Assembly: GCA_947475295.1 (NCBI GenBank)
Contig: CANJLF010000006.1
Location: 1-64,000, forward strand
Source of the DNA: Fidelibacterota bacterium
Lineage (GTDB): Bacteria; Pseudomonadota; Alphaproteobacteria; Rhodospirillales; Rhodospirillaceae
Direction: 5' to 3'
Length of the DNA: 64,000 bases
Position 1 is the first letter of the stretch. The number at the start of each line of letters is the position of its first letter. The notes below the pieces were generated by a model, which was not told the origin of the DNA, did not search any database, and saw only the letters and a program-made list of their open reading frames with translations. Position numbers and translations under genes: made by a program. This document shows, in pieces, positions 1-9,022 of this stretch.

Positions 1-396
1 CATGGCGAACTCGTCCATATAACTCCACGCCCTTCATCCCTCCGCCTTCCGCCAACCAGGCAAAAGGCTATCTGCTGACGGAGTTTTACTCCGGCGCAAC
101 CAGATTATCCGGCCGCTTCAGTGAGGGATTATTGCTCCGGCGCTTACACCGCCCGCATAAGCCAGCGCATTGTTCGCCCAGGCATCAGCTCGAAGAAGCC
201 AAACGTGCCCAAAGGCAGGTGACTACGCACATTAACCGAAGATTTTTGGAGATTCAAAGCAAGTTTGGCGTGATTCCCTGCCCGCTATCGCTCCTCTGAG
301 GGCCGCGGAATCGACCGCTGCGAGGTCTTCATCGGTCACGTGTTCCGCCGCCGCATCCGCTGCTGCCGGTATGACGCGCGCCCCGATAACCCTGCC
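1..396. other. no recognisable gene
   Basis: No open frame of convincing length or composition is visible on either strand before the 3' end of the minus-strand glycosyltransferase gene. I see no tRNA, repeat array or clear terminator. It may be spacer DNA or the edge of a feature lying outside the window. Confidence 0.5.
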
Positions 397-2850
397 TTAG
401 TTATCCAGTGCGGGCACGCTCAAATGCGCGGGCGATAAACCCGCCTCAGAACGGCTTTGCATCTGGCTATAGGCGTCCTCGATGTGCCGGGCGTAGAGCG
501 CGGCGTTGAACAAGGGCGCGGTGGCGCGGGCGTCGGCGAGTTTTTTCTTGAGCCGCGCATAAGCGGGGCCGTCGCTCGCGAGGCCGACAGCTTTGTCCTC
601 GAACGCGGCGCGCGTTCCGGTGATCAGCTCGGGCAGGCCGGCGGCGGTAAGAATGCTCGCGGCCACACGGGCGGCGAAGGAGGCGCCGGTGCATGTCAGG
701 ACCGGCAAACCGACCCACAGCGCGTCGCTAGCGGTGGTGTGGGCGTTGTAGGGCAGCGTGTCCAAAAACAGATCCGCCGCGCGCTGGCGGGCGAGATTGT
801 CGCCGAAGGGCATGCGCGGCGCGAACACCAGGCGGGCGGGCTCGATCCCGCGACGCTGGGCTTCGACACGGAGATTGGCCGCCGCCGCCGGATTGTCTTC
901 CAGCAGCCACAGCACACTGCCCGGCACGCGCCCGAGGATGCGCATCCAAGAGTCATAGGTCGCTGGCGAAATCTTGAGGTTGTTGTTGAAGCAGCAAAAC
1001 ACGAAGCCCCGCGGCGGCAAGCCCAGCTCAGCGCGCGCGACCATGCGGTCCGAGACAGCGCGTTTAGTGTCATTGGGCTGATAGCAGTGCGGCATGTGGA
1101 CGATGCGCTCGGCATAGTAAGGCTTGGCCGAATCGGGAATCACGATACGGTCTGCGATGAGGTAGTCGTAATACGCAGCGCCCATGGTGCCGGGATAACC
1201 GAGGAAATTGACCTGCAGCGGCGCAGCGCCCAGCGCGAAGACGCCAGTGCGGGGCTGGCCGGTGTAGCCGGCGAGATCGACGGCGATGTCGATCTCCATG
1301 CGGCGCGCGAGGGCCGCGATCTCCAGGTCCGATTGTTCGCGCACATCGATGAACTGATCGAAGGCCTGCTTTATCCGCCGGCGCATATCGTCCTGGGTGT
1401 CGGGGCCGTAGGAGAAGGCGACGGCCTCGAATTTATCGCGGTCATGGGCTTCGATGACTCCGGCCAGCAGTTGCGACACCGGATGGTTGTGGAAGTCCAT
1501 GGAGAAATAGCCGACGCGGATTTTTGCCGCTCTTTTTTCACTGCTTTTTTCACTGGGCGCGCGCTTTGGCATAGGGCCCAAGACGCAGCTCGGCGGTTGC
1601 TCTTCGCGCGCCCAGATCTCGGCGGTCTTGCGCAAGGGTACGGGCGCATCGGTCAGCATGAGCAGTGAAAACGGCGGCGAAGCCGACTCACCGCGCGCAA
1701 TTTCCGCGAGGACCTTGGCGACCTCGGCGTCGAAGTCCCGCCAATCGCAAATGTTGAGCTTGGTGTAGAGCCTAAGGCCGTGCAGGAAGGCGTAAGCAGG
1801 ATTGATTTCAAGCGCGCGGCTATAGGCGGCGACGGCCTCGGCGTAGCGCTTCATGTCGTTGAGAACGACGCCGCGATTGTAGTGCGCTTCGGCCGACGCG
1901 GGCTTCAGTTCGATGGCTTTGTCGTAGCACACCAGCGCGGCTTCAAGCTGACCCGCGTCCTTCAGCGCGACGCCGCTGTTGCTGTAAGCCTCGGAATAGT
2001 CGGGCTTGATGCGGATGGCGGCGTCGTAGCTGGCCAGCGCATCGTCGTAACGCCTGAGCTCGCCCAGCGCCAAGCCGCGATTGTTATAAGCCTCGGCGTA
2101 GTCGGGCTTGGCCGCGATGGCTTGGTTATAGTCGGCGATGGCGGCCTCGAACTGTTTCAGGGACGCCAGCGCGAGGCCGCGGCTGGAGTAGGCCTCGGCA
2201 TAAGTTGGTTTCAGCGCGATCACGCGGTCGTAGCTGGCGATGGCGTCCGCGAACCGCTTCAGGGCGCGCAGGATCACACCACGGTTATAGTAGGCATCGG
2301 CATAGCCGCTGTTGATCGCGATGGCCTTGTCGTAACTCGCCAGCGCCGCATCGGATTGCTTAAGGTCGCGCAAGGCATTGCCGCGATTGTTGTGGGCTTC
2401 GGCGAAATTCGGATGGAGCTGGAGCGCCTTGTCGAAGCTTTCAAGGGCTTCTTGCGGACGTCTCAACGTCCACAAGGCGTTGCCGCGCTGGTTATAGGGT
2501 TCGGCGGCTTGCGCCGGATCAAGCCGGATGGCCTTGTCGAAGCTTTCTATGGCGTCCTGGGGACGGCCCATTTCAAGCTGTGCGTTGCCGCGATTGTAGA
2601 GTGCGGCGGCGTTGTCGGGATCGACCGCCAGGGCGCGGCCCATAAGATCAACCGCTTCCTCAAAATGCCGCGCCTGGGCCGCGATGATTCCAGCGAGGTG
2701 CAATGCATCGAAGTGGCGCGGCGCGAGCGCGAGGACTTCCTGATAAAGCCCCCAGGCCTGGCCGATCTGGCCACGCTGATGATGCGCCCAGCCCTCAAGA
2801 AACTTGGCTTGAGCTTGCTGCAGCGCTGCGGGGTCGGATGAAGATGTCAT
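397..2850 (-). CDS. TPR-repeat O-GlcNAc transferase (SPINDLY/OGT type)
   Basis: An 817-residue protein. Residues ~10-345 are a run of about ten tetratricopeptide repeats with the motif A.AYYNRG...L.R...A..SYD.AI; the later repeats are near-identical. Residues ~445-800 form the SPINDLY/OGT catalytic region (GYFSMDFHNHPVSQLL, VDLAGYTG, LGYPGTMG, LDTLPYNAHTTASDALW). The family transfers a sugar from a UDP-sugar to Ser/Thr of proteins, with the TPR superhelix binding the substrate. No signal peptide is visible, so it should be cytoplasmic. Alphaproteobacterial relatives include flagellin glycosyltransferases, but no flagellar gene lies nearby, so the acceptor is unknown. It ends the minus-strand series that includes the methylase gene upstream. 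Confidence 0.9.
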   Translation of the reverse strand: MTSSSDPAALQQAQAKFLEGWAHHQRGQIGQAWGLYQEVLALAPRHFDALHLAGIIAAQARHFEEAVDLMGRALAVDPDNAAALYNRGNAQLEMGRPQDAIESFDKAIRLDPAQAAEPYNQRGNALWTLRRPQEALESFDKALQLHPNFAEAHNNRGNALRDLKQSDAALASYDKAIAINSGYADAYYNRGVILRALKRFADAIASYDRVIALKPTYAEAYSSRGLALASLKQFEAAIADYNQAIAAKPDYAEAYNNRGLALGELRRYDDALASYDAAIRIKPDYSEAYSNSGVALKDAGQLEAALVCYDKAIELKPASAEAHYNRGVVLNDMKRYAEAVAAYSRALEINPAYAFLHGLRLYTKLNICDWRDFDAEVAKVLAEIARGESASPPFSLLMLTDAPVPLRKTAEIWAREEQPPSCVLGPMPKRAPSEKSSEKRAAKIRVGYFSMDFHNHPVSQLLAGVIEAHDRDKFEAVAFSYGPDTQDDMRRRIKQAFDQFIDVREQSDLEIAALARRMEIDIAVDLAGYTGQPRTGVFALGAAPLQVNFLGYPGTMGAAYYDYLIADRIVIPDSAKPYYAERIVHMPHCYQPNDTKRAVSDRMVARAELGLPPRGFVFCCFNNNLKISPATYDSWMRILGRVPGSVLWLLEDNPAAAANLRVEAQRRGIEPARLVFAPRMPFGDNLARQRAADLFLDTLPYNAHTTASDALWVGLPVLTCTGASFAARVAASILTAAGLPELITGTRAAFEDKAVGLASDGPAYARLKKKLADARATAPLFNAALYARHIEDAYSQMQSRSEAGLSPAHLSVPALDN

Positions 2851-2874
2851 GCACGATACATAATCGATGCCGCC

Positions 2875-3099
2875 CTAGCCCGCCAGCAGTTGGCGTTCGC
2901 GCAGGAAGGCCACGAAATCCTCCCAGTCGCCATCGATCAGCTCGGCCACAAAGGGCTCATGCTCCTGAACATAGGAGAAATAGGCGAAGGCGCTTTCCAG
3001 GGTCGGCGCCGGTTTCGCGTGCGATTCCGTGTGGACCGCGCACCAGGCCCTAAAGCTCGCGCTGACATAGTCGATCTCTTCCGACGTGAGGGTTTGCAT
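2875..3099 (-). CDS. small acidic protein coupled to the methylase gene
   Basis: A 74-residue acidic protein (starts MQTLTSEEIDYVSASF) with no signal peptide or membrane segment. I do not recognise a family. Its start codon lies 3 bp beyond the stop of the upstream DNA methylase gene on the same strand, so translation is probably coupled. The spacing suggests a functional partner of the methylase, such as a small accessory subunit, but nothing in its sequence shows that. Confidence 0.6.
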   Translation of the reverse strand: MQTLTSEEIDYVSASFRAWCAVHTESHAKPAPTLESAFAYFSYVQEHEPFVAELIDGDWEDFVAFLRERQLLAG

Positions 3100-3102
3100 A
3101 GG

Positions 3103-5010
3103 TTACATCCCTAACGCGCGATTTGTGAGCGCGGCGGCCCCATCAAAGCCGGCGGCAGCCTGGTTGCGCGCGGCCTCGGCGTTCCGCACAGCTTTCGCGA
3201 TTTCGGCCAAGGCTTTATCCTCCAGCGCCGGTACGGGCATCTCACCGACATACTCCGGCGTGATTTCGTCGATGACCGAACCGAAGATGCCGCGCGTGAG
3301 ATAGGCTTGGCCATAGGCACTGCGCAAGAGGGCGAGCAGATAACCGGGGTCGATCTTAGCCGGGTCCGGGACGATGCGGATAACGTGCTCTGATATGGCG
3401 GCGTCCTGCCAGGCCGCCGGCACGCTGGCGACAATGCCGGTGGACCCGCTGCGCGTCACCAGAATCCAGCCCTCTTCCACCCGCAGATCCTTGAGCTTTG
3501 GGTCGTCGCCGGCGAGCCACTTGACGCCTGTCGGCATCAACTCGGAGATATTGGCGCCGCCGAGAAAGGGCACGGCGCCCGGGCCAGGGTCCACATAGGC
3601 TCGCTTGAAACGGCCAGGACAGAAAATGCGTTGCACTAGGCTCGCCAAGGGTGGCCCAGTCCTGGGCGAAGCGGGTTGCGCGTAGAACGCAGCGTTGAGA
3701 CGCAAGGACGGCTCTTCGAGAACAGTACGCGCGTTGACGAGAAAACTGCCTTTGTGCCCATCGCCGACATTGCCGTCGGCAAGAAAGTGTTCGAAGGCGG
3801 CCTCGACGTCGGGGAAATCTGTCAGAATATTTTCATCTCGATACACGCGGTTGCCGCGCCGGTCGTGACCGATCCAGCGGGGCACTGACAAGAAGATTTC
3901 GTGGGTATCGTCGATGTCTTCGAGCGCCAACGGCCGCGGCCGCCGTTCGATCAAAACCAGCGAGGCCTTGGTGCCAGTGTGCGGCTGGAAGGTCTCCGCC
4001 GGCAGGTCGACAACGGCTCGCACCTTGCCGTTGCGCAAAAGCCAGTCGCGGACAACGCGGGCCTGAGGGCCCGAGAGCAGCTGATAAGGAATCACCACGG
4101 CCATGCGGCCCCGGCCGGGGCGCAAAAGCCGCAGATTCTTTTCCAGGAAAAGAATATCCGGCGCGCGCGCCGACACGGCAAAGCCCAGCTCAAAATCCTT
4201 CAGGATCGCCGGGTCCTTGATCGTGATCTTGGTGCCGAAGGGCGGATTGGTGGCGATGCAGAGATGGCTCCCTGCGCGGAAGCGGCTGTTGCCGGAAGGA
4301 CTGCGCAAGGAATCGCCCACGGAGACGAGACTGTCGCCCACCGCACCCAGGCGGCTGTTAAGGCTAGCATTGGCGACGGCCGCGACGCCGGCGTCCACGT
4401 CCTGACCCTTGAGGGCCTTGCGCGCCAGCGGCGCGACAAGACCTGCCGAACCGCTCTCCTTCTCCACCAACCTCCGGATATGGTGCAACCCTGCCAGCAA
4501 AAACCCGCCGGTTCCGGCACAGATGTCGACGAGGTCGTCGCCATTCCGGGGATCGAAACGCAGCAACGTCATGGCGAGGCGCGTGACAAACTGGTCGGTG
4601 AAAAATTGTCCGCCCGCCTGTTTCGCCCAATCGGAGCGGAAGATCTCGGTGGCATCGCCAAGGTAGTCGTGACGCGGGTCGGAAATCACCACGCCCGCGA
4701 GACGCGCGCAGGCGTAGGCCAGGTCGAAGTCGGCAAGGTCAATTCGCGCGAGGTGTGGATACAGCGCCCAGGCGTTGTTCATGCGCGCGAAGGCGGCGCG
4801 GGCGCGGGCAATGTTTTCGGCCGCGTTTTCCGCGCCCGCATCAACCGGGAAACCGGGGCTGGCCTCTTCAACCGTCTCGAGATAAAGGCCTGTGTGCAGC
4901 AGCTTGCCGATCTCGGTGCCAATGGCCGCCGGGGTTTTCACCGCGGCGTTGGCATACAGATGATCGTAGAGCTTCCTGATTGCTTGTTCAAACATCGGCA
5001 GATTCTGCAC
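3103..5010 (-). CDS. N6-adenine DNA methylase with fused half specificity domain
   Basis: A 635-residue protein resembling HsdM of type I systems. Residues ~135-185 carry the SAM-binding region (GQFFTDQFVTRLAM, then DLVDICAGTGGFLL); the catalytic NPPF motif is near residue 257. From ~430 onward the sequence resembles one target-recognition half of a type I S subunit (FLGGANISELMP, GWILVTRSGSTG, ISEHVIRIVPD, GYLLALLRS). The fusion suggests one chain that both recognises and methylates DNA, perhaps as a dimer giving a bipartite site. No HsdR-like helicase or nuclease is adjacent, so it looks like an orphan methylase. A second in-frame ATG lies five codons in; I kept the first. Confidence 0.85.
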   Translation of the reverse strand: MQNLPMFEQAIRKLYDHLYANAAVKTPAAIGTEIGKLLHTGLYLETVEEASPGFPVDAGAENAAENIARARAAFARMNNAWALYPHLARIDLADFDLAYACARLAGVVISDPRHDYLGDATEIFRSDWAKQAGGQFFTDQFVTRLAMTLLRFDPRNGDDLVDICAGTGGFLLAGLHHIRRLVEKESGSAGLVAPLARKALKGQDVDAGVAAVANASLNSRLGAVGDSLVSVGDSLRSPSGNSRFRAGSHLCIATNPPFGTKITIKDPAILKDFELGFAVSARAPDILFLEKNLRLLRPGRGRMAVVIPYQLLSGPQARVVRDWLLRNGKVRAVVDLPAETFQPHTGTKASLVLIERRPRPLALEDIDDTHEIFLSVPRWIGHDRRGNRVYRDENILTDFPDVEAAFEHFLADGNVGDGHKGSFLVNARTVLEEPSLRLNAAFYAQPASPRTGPPLASLVQRIFCPGRFKRAYVDPGPGAVPFLGGANISELMPTGVKWLAGDDPKLKDLRVEEGWILVTRSGSTGIVASVPAAWQDAAISEHVIRIVPDPAKIDPGYLLALLRSAYGQAYLTRGIFGSVIDEITPEYVGEMPVPALEDKALAEIAKAVRNAEAARNQAAAGFDGAAALTNRALGM

Positions 5011-5049
5011 GAAATGCAGAGACTGGCAATGTGTGCTGAAAAGGCGCCC

Positions 5050-5092
5050 TAAAAAGACTGCGGCCGTACGGGTTTTTTCACCCGTACGGCCG
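5050..5092 (-). terminator. intrinsic terminator of the cytochrome c gene
   Basis: A perfect 12-bp inverted repeat (cggccgtacggg / cccgtacggccg) at 5061-5092, followed on the minus strand after four bases by a run of five T (5051-5055). It lies 33 bp beyond the stop of the cytochrome c gene and separates it from the methylase gene downstream. Confidence 0.85.
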
Positions 5093-5124
5093 AGAGCCGA
5101 AACCTTATCGGAAGAAGCCGAAGC

Positions 5125-5499
5125 TTACTTCGAAACTTCCTTCAGATAGGCAATGACGTTGGCGCGGGATTCCGGCTTCGGAAAGCCGGGGAACTGCATC
5201 TTGTTGCCCGGAATGAAGTCTTGGGGCTTCGTGAGATACTTTTCGAGCTTCTCTTCGTCCCAGACAAAGCCGGCCTTTTTCATGGCGTCGGAATAGGCGA
5301 AATCGGCCACACTGCCGACCTTGCGGCCGATGATGCCGTGCAGGTTCGGGCCGACTTTCGGCTTTTCGCCGGCGTTGAAGGTGTGGCACGAGGTGCACAC
5401 GCCGGCCTGGCGCTTACCCATGGCGGCGTCGCCCGCGGCTTGCGCCGACACGAACGAGAAGGGGACCAGGATCGCAGCCCACAAAATTGCCTTACGCAT
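5125..5499 (-). CDS. class I cytochrome c (cytochrome c2-like), exported
   Basis: A 124-residue protein with an N-terminal signal peptide ending near AQAAGD. The haem attachment motif CTSCH is at residues ~35-39, and a Met in the segment PGNKMQFPG is the likely sixth haem ligand. VGPNLHGIIGRKVG is the typical cytochrome c2 sequence after the haem site. Role: periplasmic single-electron carrier between respiratory complexes. The gene is monocistronic: it has its own terminator and ~370 bp of upstream DNA without a gene. Confidence 0.93.
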   Translation of the reverse strand: MRKAILWAAILVPFSFVSAQAAGDAAMGKRQAGVCTSCHTFNAGEKPKVGPNLHGIIGRKVGSVADFAYSDAMKKAGFVWDEEKLEKYLTKPQDFIPGNKMQFPGFPKPESRANVIAYLKEVSK

Positions 5500-5869
5500 A
5501 AAAATTCCTCACTGTTGAAGTTGGTCCGTTAGTTGACCGTTGATCTCAAAAAACCAGTTCGGGCCGGCTTCAAGATGCCCTCCCAGATATTCGCCAAGTA
5601 TTCGGCGGTGCGCCGCACGACTGAGGTGGTCCTTTTACCAAGGTTCTCACAGACGCTATTTTGACCAAGAAGATGTCAAAGCGATGGCCGGCTGGAAGCC
5701 CCCCGAAAAGCGATTACAATTAACGCGCGGTGGGATCAGGGCGCAATTAAAACTTTGATTAGTTTTGAGCTGATGGCAGATATGGTAGGGCGCGGCCCAC
5801 CACCCCATAAGCCCTTCATAAGGCTGATATTCCAGCCATCATAATTGCGTCAGATTCAACGCCAGGATG
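5500..5869. other. intergenic region upstream of the cytochrome c gene
   Basis: About 370 bp without a supported gene. It must hold the promoter of the minus-strand cytochrome c gene and the 3' flank of the GtrA-like gene. The part around 5700-5860 is more AT-rich than its neighbours. I see no convincing hairpin or conserved box. Confidence 0.4.
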
Positions 5870-6280
5870 TTATTTCTTAAATACCCAGACCTTGCTGACC
5901 GAGAAATTGAAGGCTAACCCCGCCACGGAGCCGGCGGCCACGCCCAGCACCGGCCAAGCCGCCCCGCGCGCGCTGAAGGTCACGATCGCGGCGTAGACGC
6001 CGTAGTTGACCGCGCCGCCCAAGGCATTTGCGCCCAGAAACTTCGCCCACTGCGCGGGCGCCGGATCGGTGCTCTTAAATGTGAACCGGCGATTCAACGC
6101 CCAGGTGGTCGTAGCGGCAATGAGATAGGAAAAAACCCGCCCGCTATAAACGTCGAGATGCAGTGCCTGAAGCGCGATCGTCAGCGCCGCCATGTCGGCG
6201 AGCAGACCGACCACGCCCACAGCGGCGAAGCGCAGAAATTCGGTAAGGCGTGGATCGAGCTGCAGGGCCAAAGCCGTCAA
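5870..6280 (-). CDS. GtrA-like membrane protein
   Basis: A 136-residue protein with four hydrophobic helices (~15-35, 42-62, 80-100, 107-127) and the family pattern FLRFAAVGVVGLLAD near the N-terminus and WALNRRFTF in the middle. GtrA proteins are proposed flippases for undecaprenyl-linked sugars or helpers of membrane glycosyltransferases. The start overlaps the stop of the upstream GT2 gene by 4 bp, giving a GT2-GtrA pair typical of systems that supply polyprenyl-phosphate sugars to GT-C enzymes, one of which lies just upstream. Confidence 0.88.
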   Translation of the reverse strand: MTALALQLDPRLTEFLRFAAVGVVGLLADMAALTIALQALHLDVYSGRVFSYLIAATTTWALNRRFTFKSTDPAPAQWAKFLGANALGGAVNYGVYAAIVTFSARGAAWPVLGVAAGSVAGLAFNFSVSKVWVFKK

Positions 6281-7230
6281 TGCCGAAAATTCGGCGACGG
6301 CGGAAGCTGCGGCGCAGGATGGGCGAGATAAGCCATGCGCTTCATTTCGCGCCGGCCGCGCGTGACGGTTTCCAAGATCAAGCCGCAGGCCAAGGCCAGG
6401 AACGCGAGGATCATCAAGCCCGTCGATAAAATCGCCGTCGGCAGGCGCGGCACCAGGCCGGTATCGAAATAGGTCACGAACAACGGCCAGGCGAGAACGA
6501 TCGAAAACAAGGTCAGCAGCCCGGCGGCGAGTGAGAAAAATTCCAGCGGGCGCTCCTCCTTCACCAGCTTGCCGATCATGAACAGAATGCGGAATCCGTC
6601 CTTGAAGGTCGACAATTTGCTGACCGAGCCCGCCGGGCGGTCTTTATAGGGCGTCGCGACCTCGGTGATCGGCATGCGCAACTCCAGCGCATGCACCGTC
6701 AGCTCGGTTTCGATCTCGAAGCCGACCACCAAGGTCGGAAAGGATTTCACGAAGCGGCGCGAGAACACGCGATATCCGGAGAGCATATCGGCCGTGCGCT
6801 TGCCGAAAACGAAGCTCACCAGCGCGGTCAGCATAAGGTTGCCGAAGCGATGGCCGGGCCGGTAAGCCGCCTCGACTTGCGTCACGCGCGCGGCGTTGAC
6901 CATGTCCAACTGCTCGGCCAGCAGTTTGTGGATCAAGGCGGGCGCGCTGGCGGCGTGGTAGGTGTCGTCGCCGTCGACCATCACGTAAACATCGGCTTCG
7001 ACGTCGGCGAACATACGGCGCACGACGTTGCCTTTGCCCTGAAGGGATTCGTGACGCACGATGGCTCCGGCTTCGGCAGCCACGGCGGCCGTCTTATCGC
7101 GCGAATTGTTGTCGTAGACGTAAATCGCAGCTTCGGGCAGGGCTGCGCGAAAATCCGCCACAACGCGGCCGATGGCGGCCTCTTCATTGTAGCAGGGGAT
7201 CAACACGGCAATGGAGGGGGACGCGGACAT
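6277..7230 (-). CDS. family 2 glycosyltransferase (polyprenyl-phosphate sugar synthase type)
   Basis: A 317-residue protein. Residues ~1-220 are a GT-A domain: IAVLIPCYNEEAAIGRVV for nucleotide binding, DGDDTYH for the metal-binding DXD, and the later ELTVHALE region. Two hydrophobic segments at ~230-250 and ~270-290 anchor it in the inner membrane. The family moves a sugar from a nucleotide donor to a polyprenyl phosphate. Coupling to the GtrA-like gene supports a lipid-linked sugar supply role. The sugar cannot be told from sequence. Confidence 0.88.
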   Translation of the reverse strand: MSASPSIAVLIPCYNEEAAIGRVVADFRAALPEAAIYVYDNNSRDKTAAVAAEAGAIVRHESLQGKGNVVRRMFADVEADVYVMVDGDDTYHAASAPALIHKLLAEQLDMVNAARVTQVEAAYRPGHRFGNLMLTALVSFVFGKRTADMLSGYRVFSRRFVKSFPTLVVGFEIETELTVHALELRMPITEVATPYKDRPAGSVSKLSTFKDGFRILFMIGKLVKEERPLEFFSLAAGLLTLFSIVLAWPLFVTYFDTGLVPRLPTAILSTGLMILAFLALACGLILETVTRGRREMKRMAYLAHPAPQLPPSPNFRH

Positions 7231-7277
7231 AAGACAAACCGATATTAGGCCAAGGCGCTAGTCATAGCATAAAATCC

Positions 7278-8906
7278 TCACGGGTTGGCACTTTGCGAAT
7301 TTACGCGCGCGAGGGCGCACAGCTCCAGCTCGCTATCAAGATTGGCGCGTATGGGACGACATCCCTCGGGCGCGAGGCGCAAGCCCAGGTCCGGCAGAAC
7401 TTTCTCGGCGGCCCAGGTTTCCCACGTCGCCTGCAGGAGGTAGATCGCGCCGTCATGGGCCGCGACGCGATCATGCAGAACGACGTTGAAGCGCGTCGCG
7501 TGTTCGGGCTCGATGAAATAACTGTGGGGACGTAAGAACGCTGCCGCCGCCGGAAAGGCCGGAATGACAAAGGCCGTGGGCGCGAAGCCGGTCATCAGCA
7601 CCAGAGTCCGCGCCGGATCGGCGATGGAGGGTGCATCGACATCGACAAATTTTCCGTTGGCGGCCCACGGCACGCGGCCCCAGTTGCCCGGCTGAACGGT
7701 AACGACCATGAAACCCAGAAGGCCGAAGGCGAGACTGAGTTGACGCGGCCAAACCAGCGGCCAAAAAGCGATGCAGCCGACGGCCACCAGCGGCGCCAAC
7801 ATCTCCAAGGGAACGATATAGCGGTAAATGCCGAACAGCGCGAGCCAGACGCCGTAGGACAAGGCCGTCGCCGCGACGAGATAACGCACGGCGAAAGCAT
7901 CGGCGGCGGGCGTTTCATTGTTCACTTCGTTCTTGGCGCGCGCGATCATCAGCATGAACGGGGTCGCCAGCAGAACGATATAGGCGCCGAGAACGCGGGC
8001 ATCGCGGAAGGCGATCTCGCCGGCGGCCTTGCCGTCGACGAAAAGCTGGAAAGGCAGCAATAAAGCCTGGGCCGCGGACTTCGGCACAAAGCGGGCATCG
8101 CGGTAGCTCTCAGCCAGTGCCCAGGGCGAGCGGATGATGTCGTTGAAGTAGGGAAACAGCGGGTTTCCGTAGTGCGTCCACAACTCCCACATCCACCAAC
8201 CGCCGAAGATGGCAAAGCCCGCGATCACGCCGAGGCCACAGACGAAGGACAGCAGGAAACGCCGCACACCCGGTCCCGGAATGAACAGAAGTCCGAAACA
8301 CACGCCCACGGCAAAGATCTGTGTGGGCAGTTTGAGCCCGACACCGCAGCCGACCAGAAGGCCCGCGAGCGCCGCCCGGCGCAGTGCGGCCGGCAGATTG
8401 CCGTGCTGAAGGATCGCCGCGCTTTTAAGGACGACCACCATGGCCGAGAACACCAGCAGGCTGATGATATTGTCGTAAAACACCGCGCCCACCAGGGCGA
8501 GGTGACCGCCGCCGATCATGCCTACCAGCGCGATCAACGCGGCGACAAAAACCTGGGGACGCTCGCCGCCGAGACGCAAGGTCGCCGCCGCCAGCAGATA
8601 GAGCGGGATGAAATTACCGCCCTGCAGAACGCCCAACAGGAAGCTGAAAACACGCGCGGGCAGGACATTCGCGGCCAGAAAAAACGGGATATCGAGGGTG
8701 GGGTTATAGAAGGTCGGAATTTGCGCTGGCGCCATATCTTGATCAATGCGGCCGTGCAGCAGGGCGTAAGCGTCGTACCAATGGTAATTGCGCAGATCCC
8801 AATTGCCGTCCTGGCCCAGAACAAGCGCGATCCCGCCGAACAGCAGCGGCACCGCCATGAACATGATCAAAACGAGGCGGCGCAAAGCGCCATCTTGCGG
8901 CAACAA
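7278..8906 (-). CDS. polytopic GT-C-like membrane protein
   Basis: A 542-residue protein with about ten to twelve hydrophobic segments. After the first helix comes GQDGNWDLRNYHWYDAYALL, resembling the acidic first periplasmic loop of GT-C glycosyltransferases that use polyprenyl-phosphate sugars, although no classical DXD or EXD is certain. The C-terminal ~120 residues are more soluble. It lies 47 bp upstream of the GT2 gene on the same strand and probably belongs to the same unit: GT2 makes the lipid-linked sugar, GtrA moves it, and this protein transfers it. The acceptor is unknown. Confidence 0.7.
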   Translation of the reverse strand: MLPQDGALRRLVLIMFMAVPLLFGGIALVLGQDGNWDLRNYHWYDAYALLHGRIDQDMAPAQIPTFYNPTLDIPFFLAANVLPARVFSFLLGVLQGGNFIPLYLLAAATLRLGGERPQVFVAALIALVGMIGGGHLALVGAVFYDNIISLLVFSAMVVVLKSAAILQHGNLPAALRRAALAGLLVGCGVGLKLPTQIFAVGVCFGLLFIPGPGVRRFLLSFVCGLGVIAGFAIFGGWWMWELWTHYGNPLFPYFNDIIRSPWALAESYRDARFVPKSAAQALLLPFQLFVDGKAAGEIAFRDARVLGAYIVLLATPFMLMIARAKNEVNNETPAADAFAVRYLVAATALSYGVWLALFGIYRYIVPLEMLAPLVAVGCIAFWPLVWPRQLSLAFGLLGFMVVTVQPGNWGRVPWAANGKFVDVDAPSIADPARTLVLMTGFAPTAFVIPAFPAAAAFLRPHSYFIEPEHATRFNVVLHDRVAAHDGAIYLLQATWETWAAEKVLPDLGLRLAPEGCRPIRANLDSELELCALARVNSQSANP

Positions 8907-9022
8907 GGGGTGTGTCTCCGGGCGAGAACTTCGAGATGGCGCAGCTTACACCAGCATGTGGTGAGGGACACGCCGGAGTATGGTAGTCTGTGTGCAACCC
9001 CGCTCCTTCCCGAGGTTCTCCC

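Noticed and set aside
457-1668. Long plus-strand open frame (403 aa) opposite the O-GlcNAc transferase
   Set aside because: It is the antisense shadow of the GC-rich transferase gene: no domain, no start signal, and composition dictated by the opposite strand.
1780-2841. Plus-strand open frame (353 aa) opposite the TPR region
   Set aside because: Its periodic sequence merely mirrors the tandem TPR codons on the minus strand.
3103-5010. Complete type I restriction-modification system
   Set aside because: No helicase or nuclease subunit lies on either side, so only an orphan methylase can be claimed.
3901-5052. Plus-strand open frame (383 aa) opposite the methylase
   Set aside because: Antisense shadow without family pattern or ribosome site.
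5540-5758. Possible small gene upstream of the cytochrome c gene
   Set aside because: 72 aa with no ribosome site, no recognisable pattern, and it would overlap the cytochrome promoter region.
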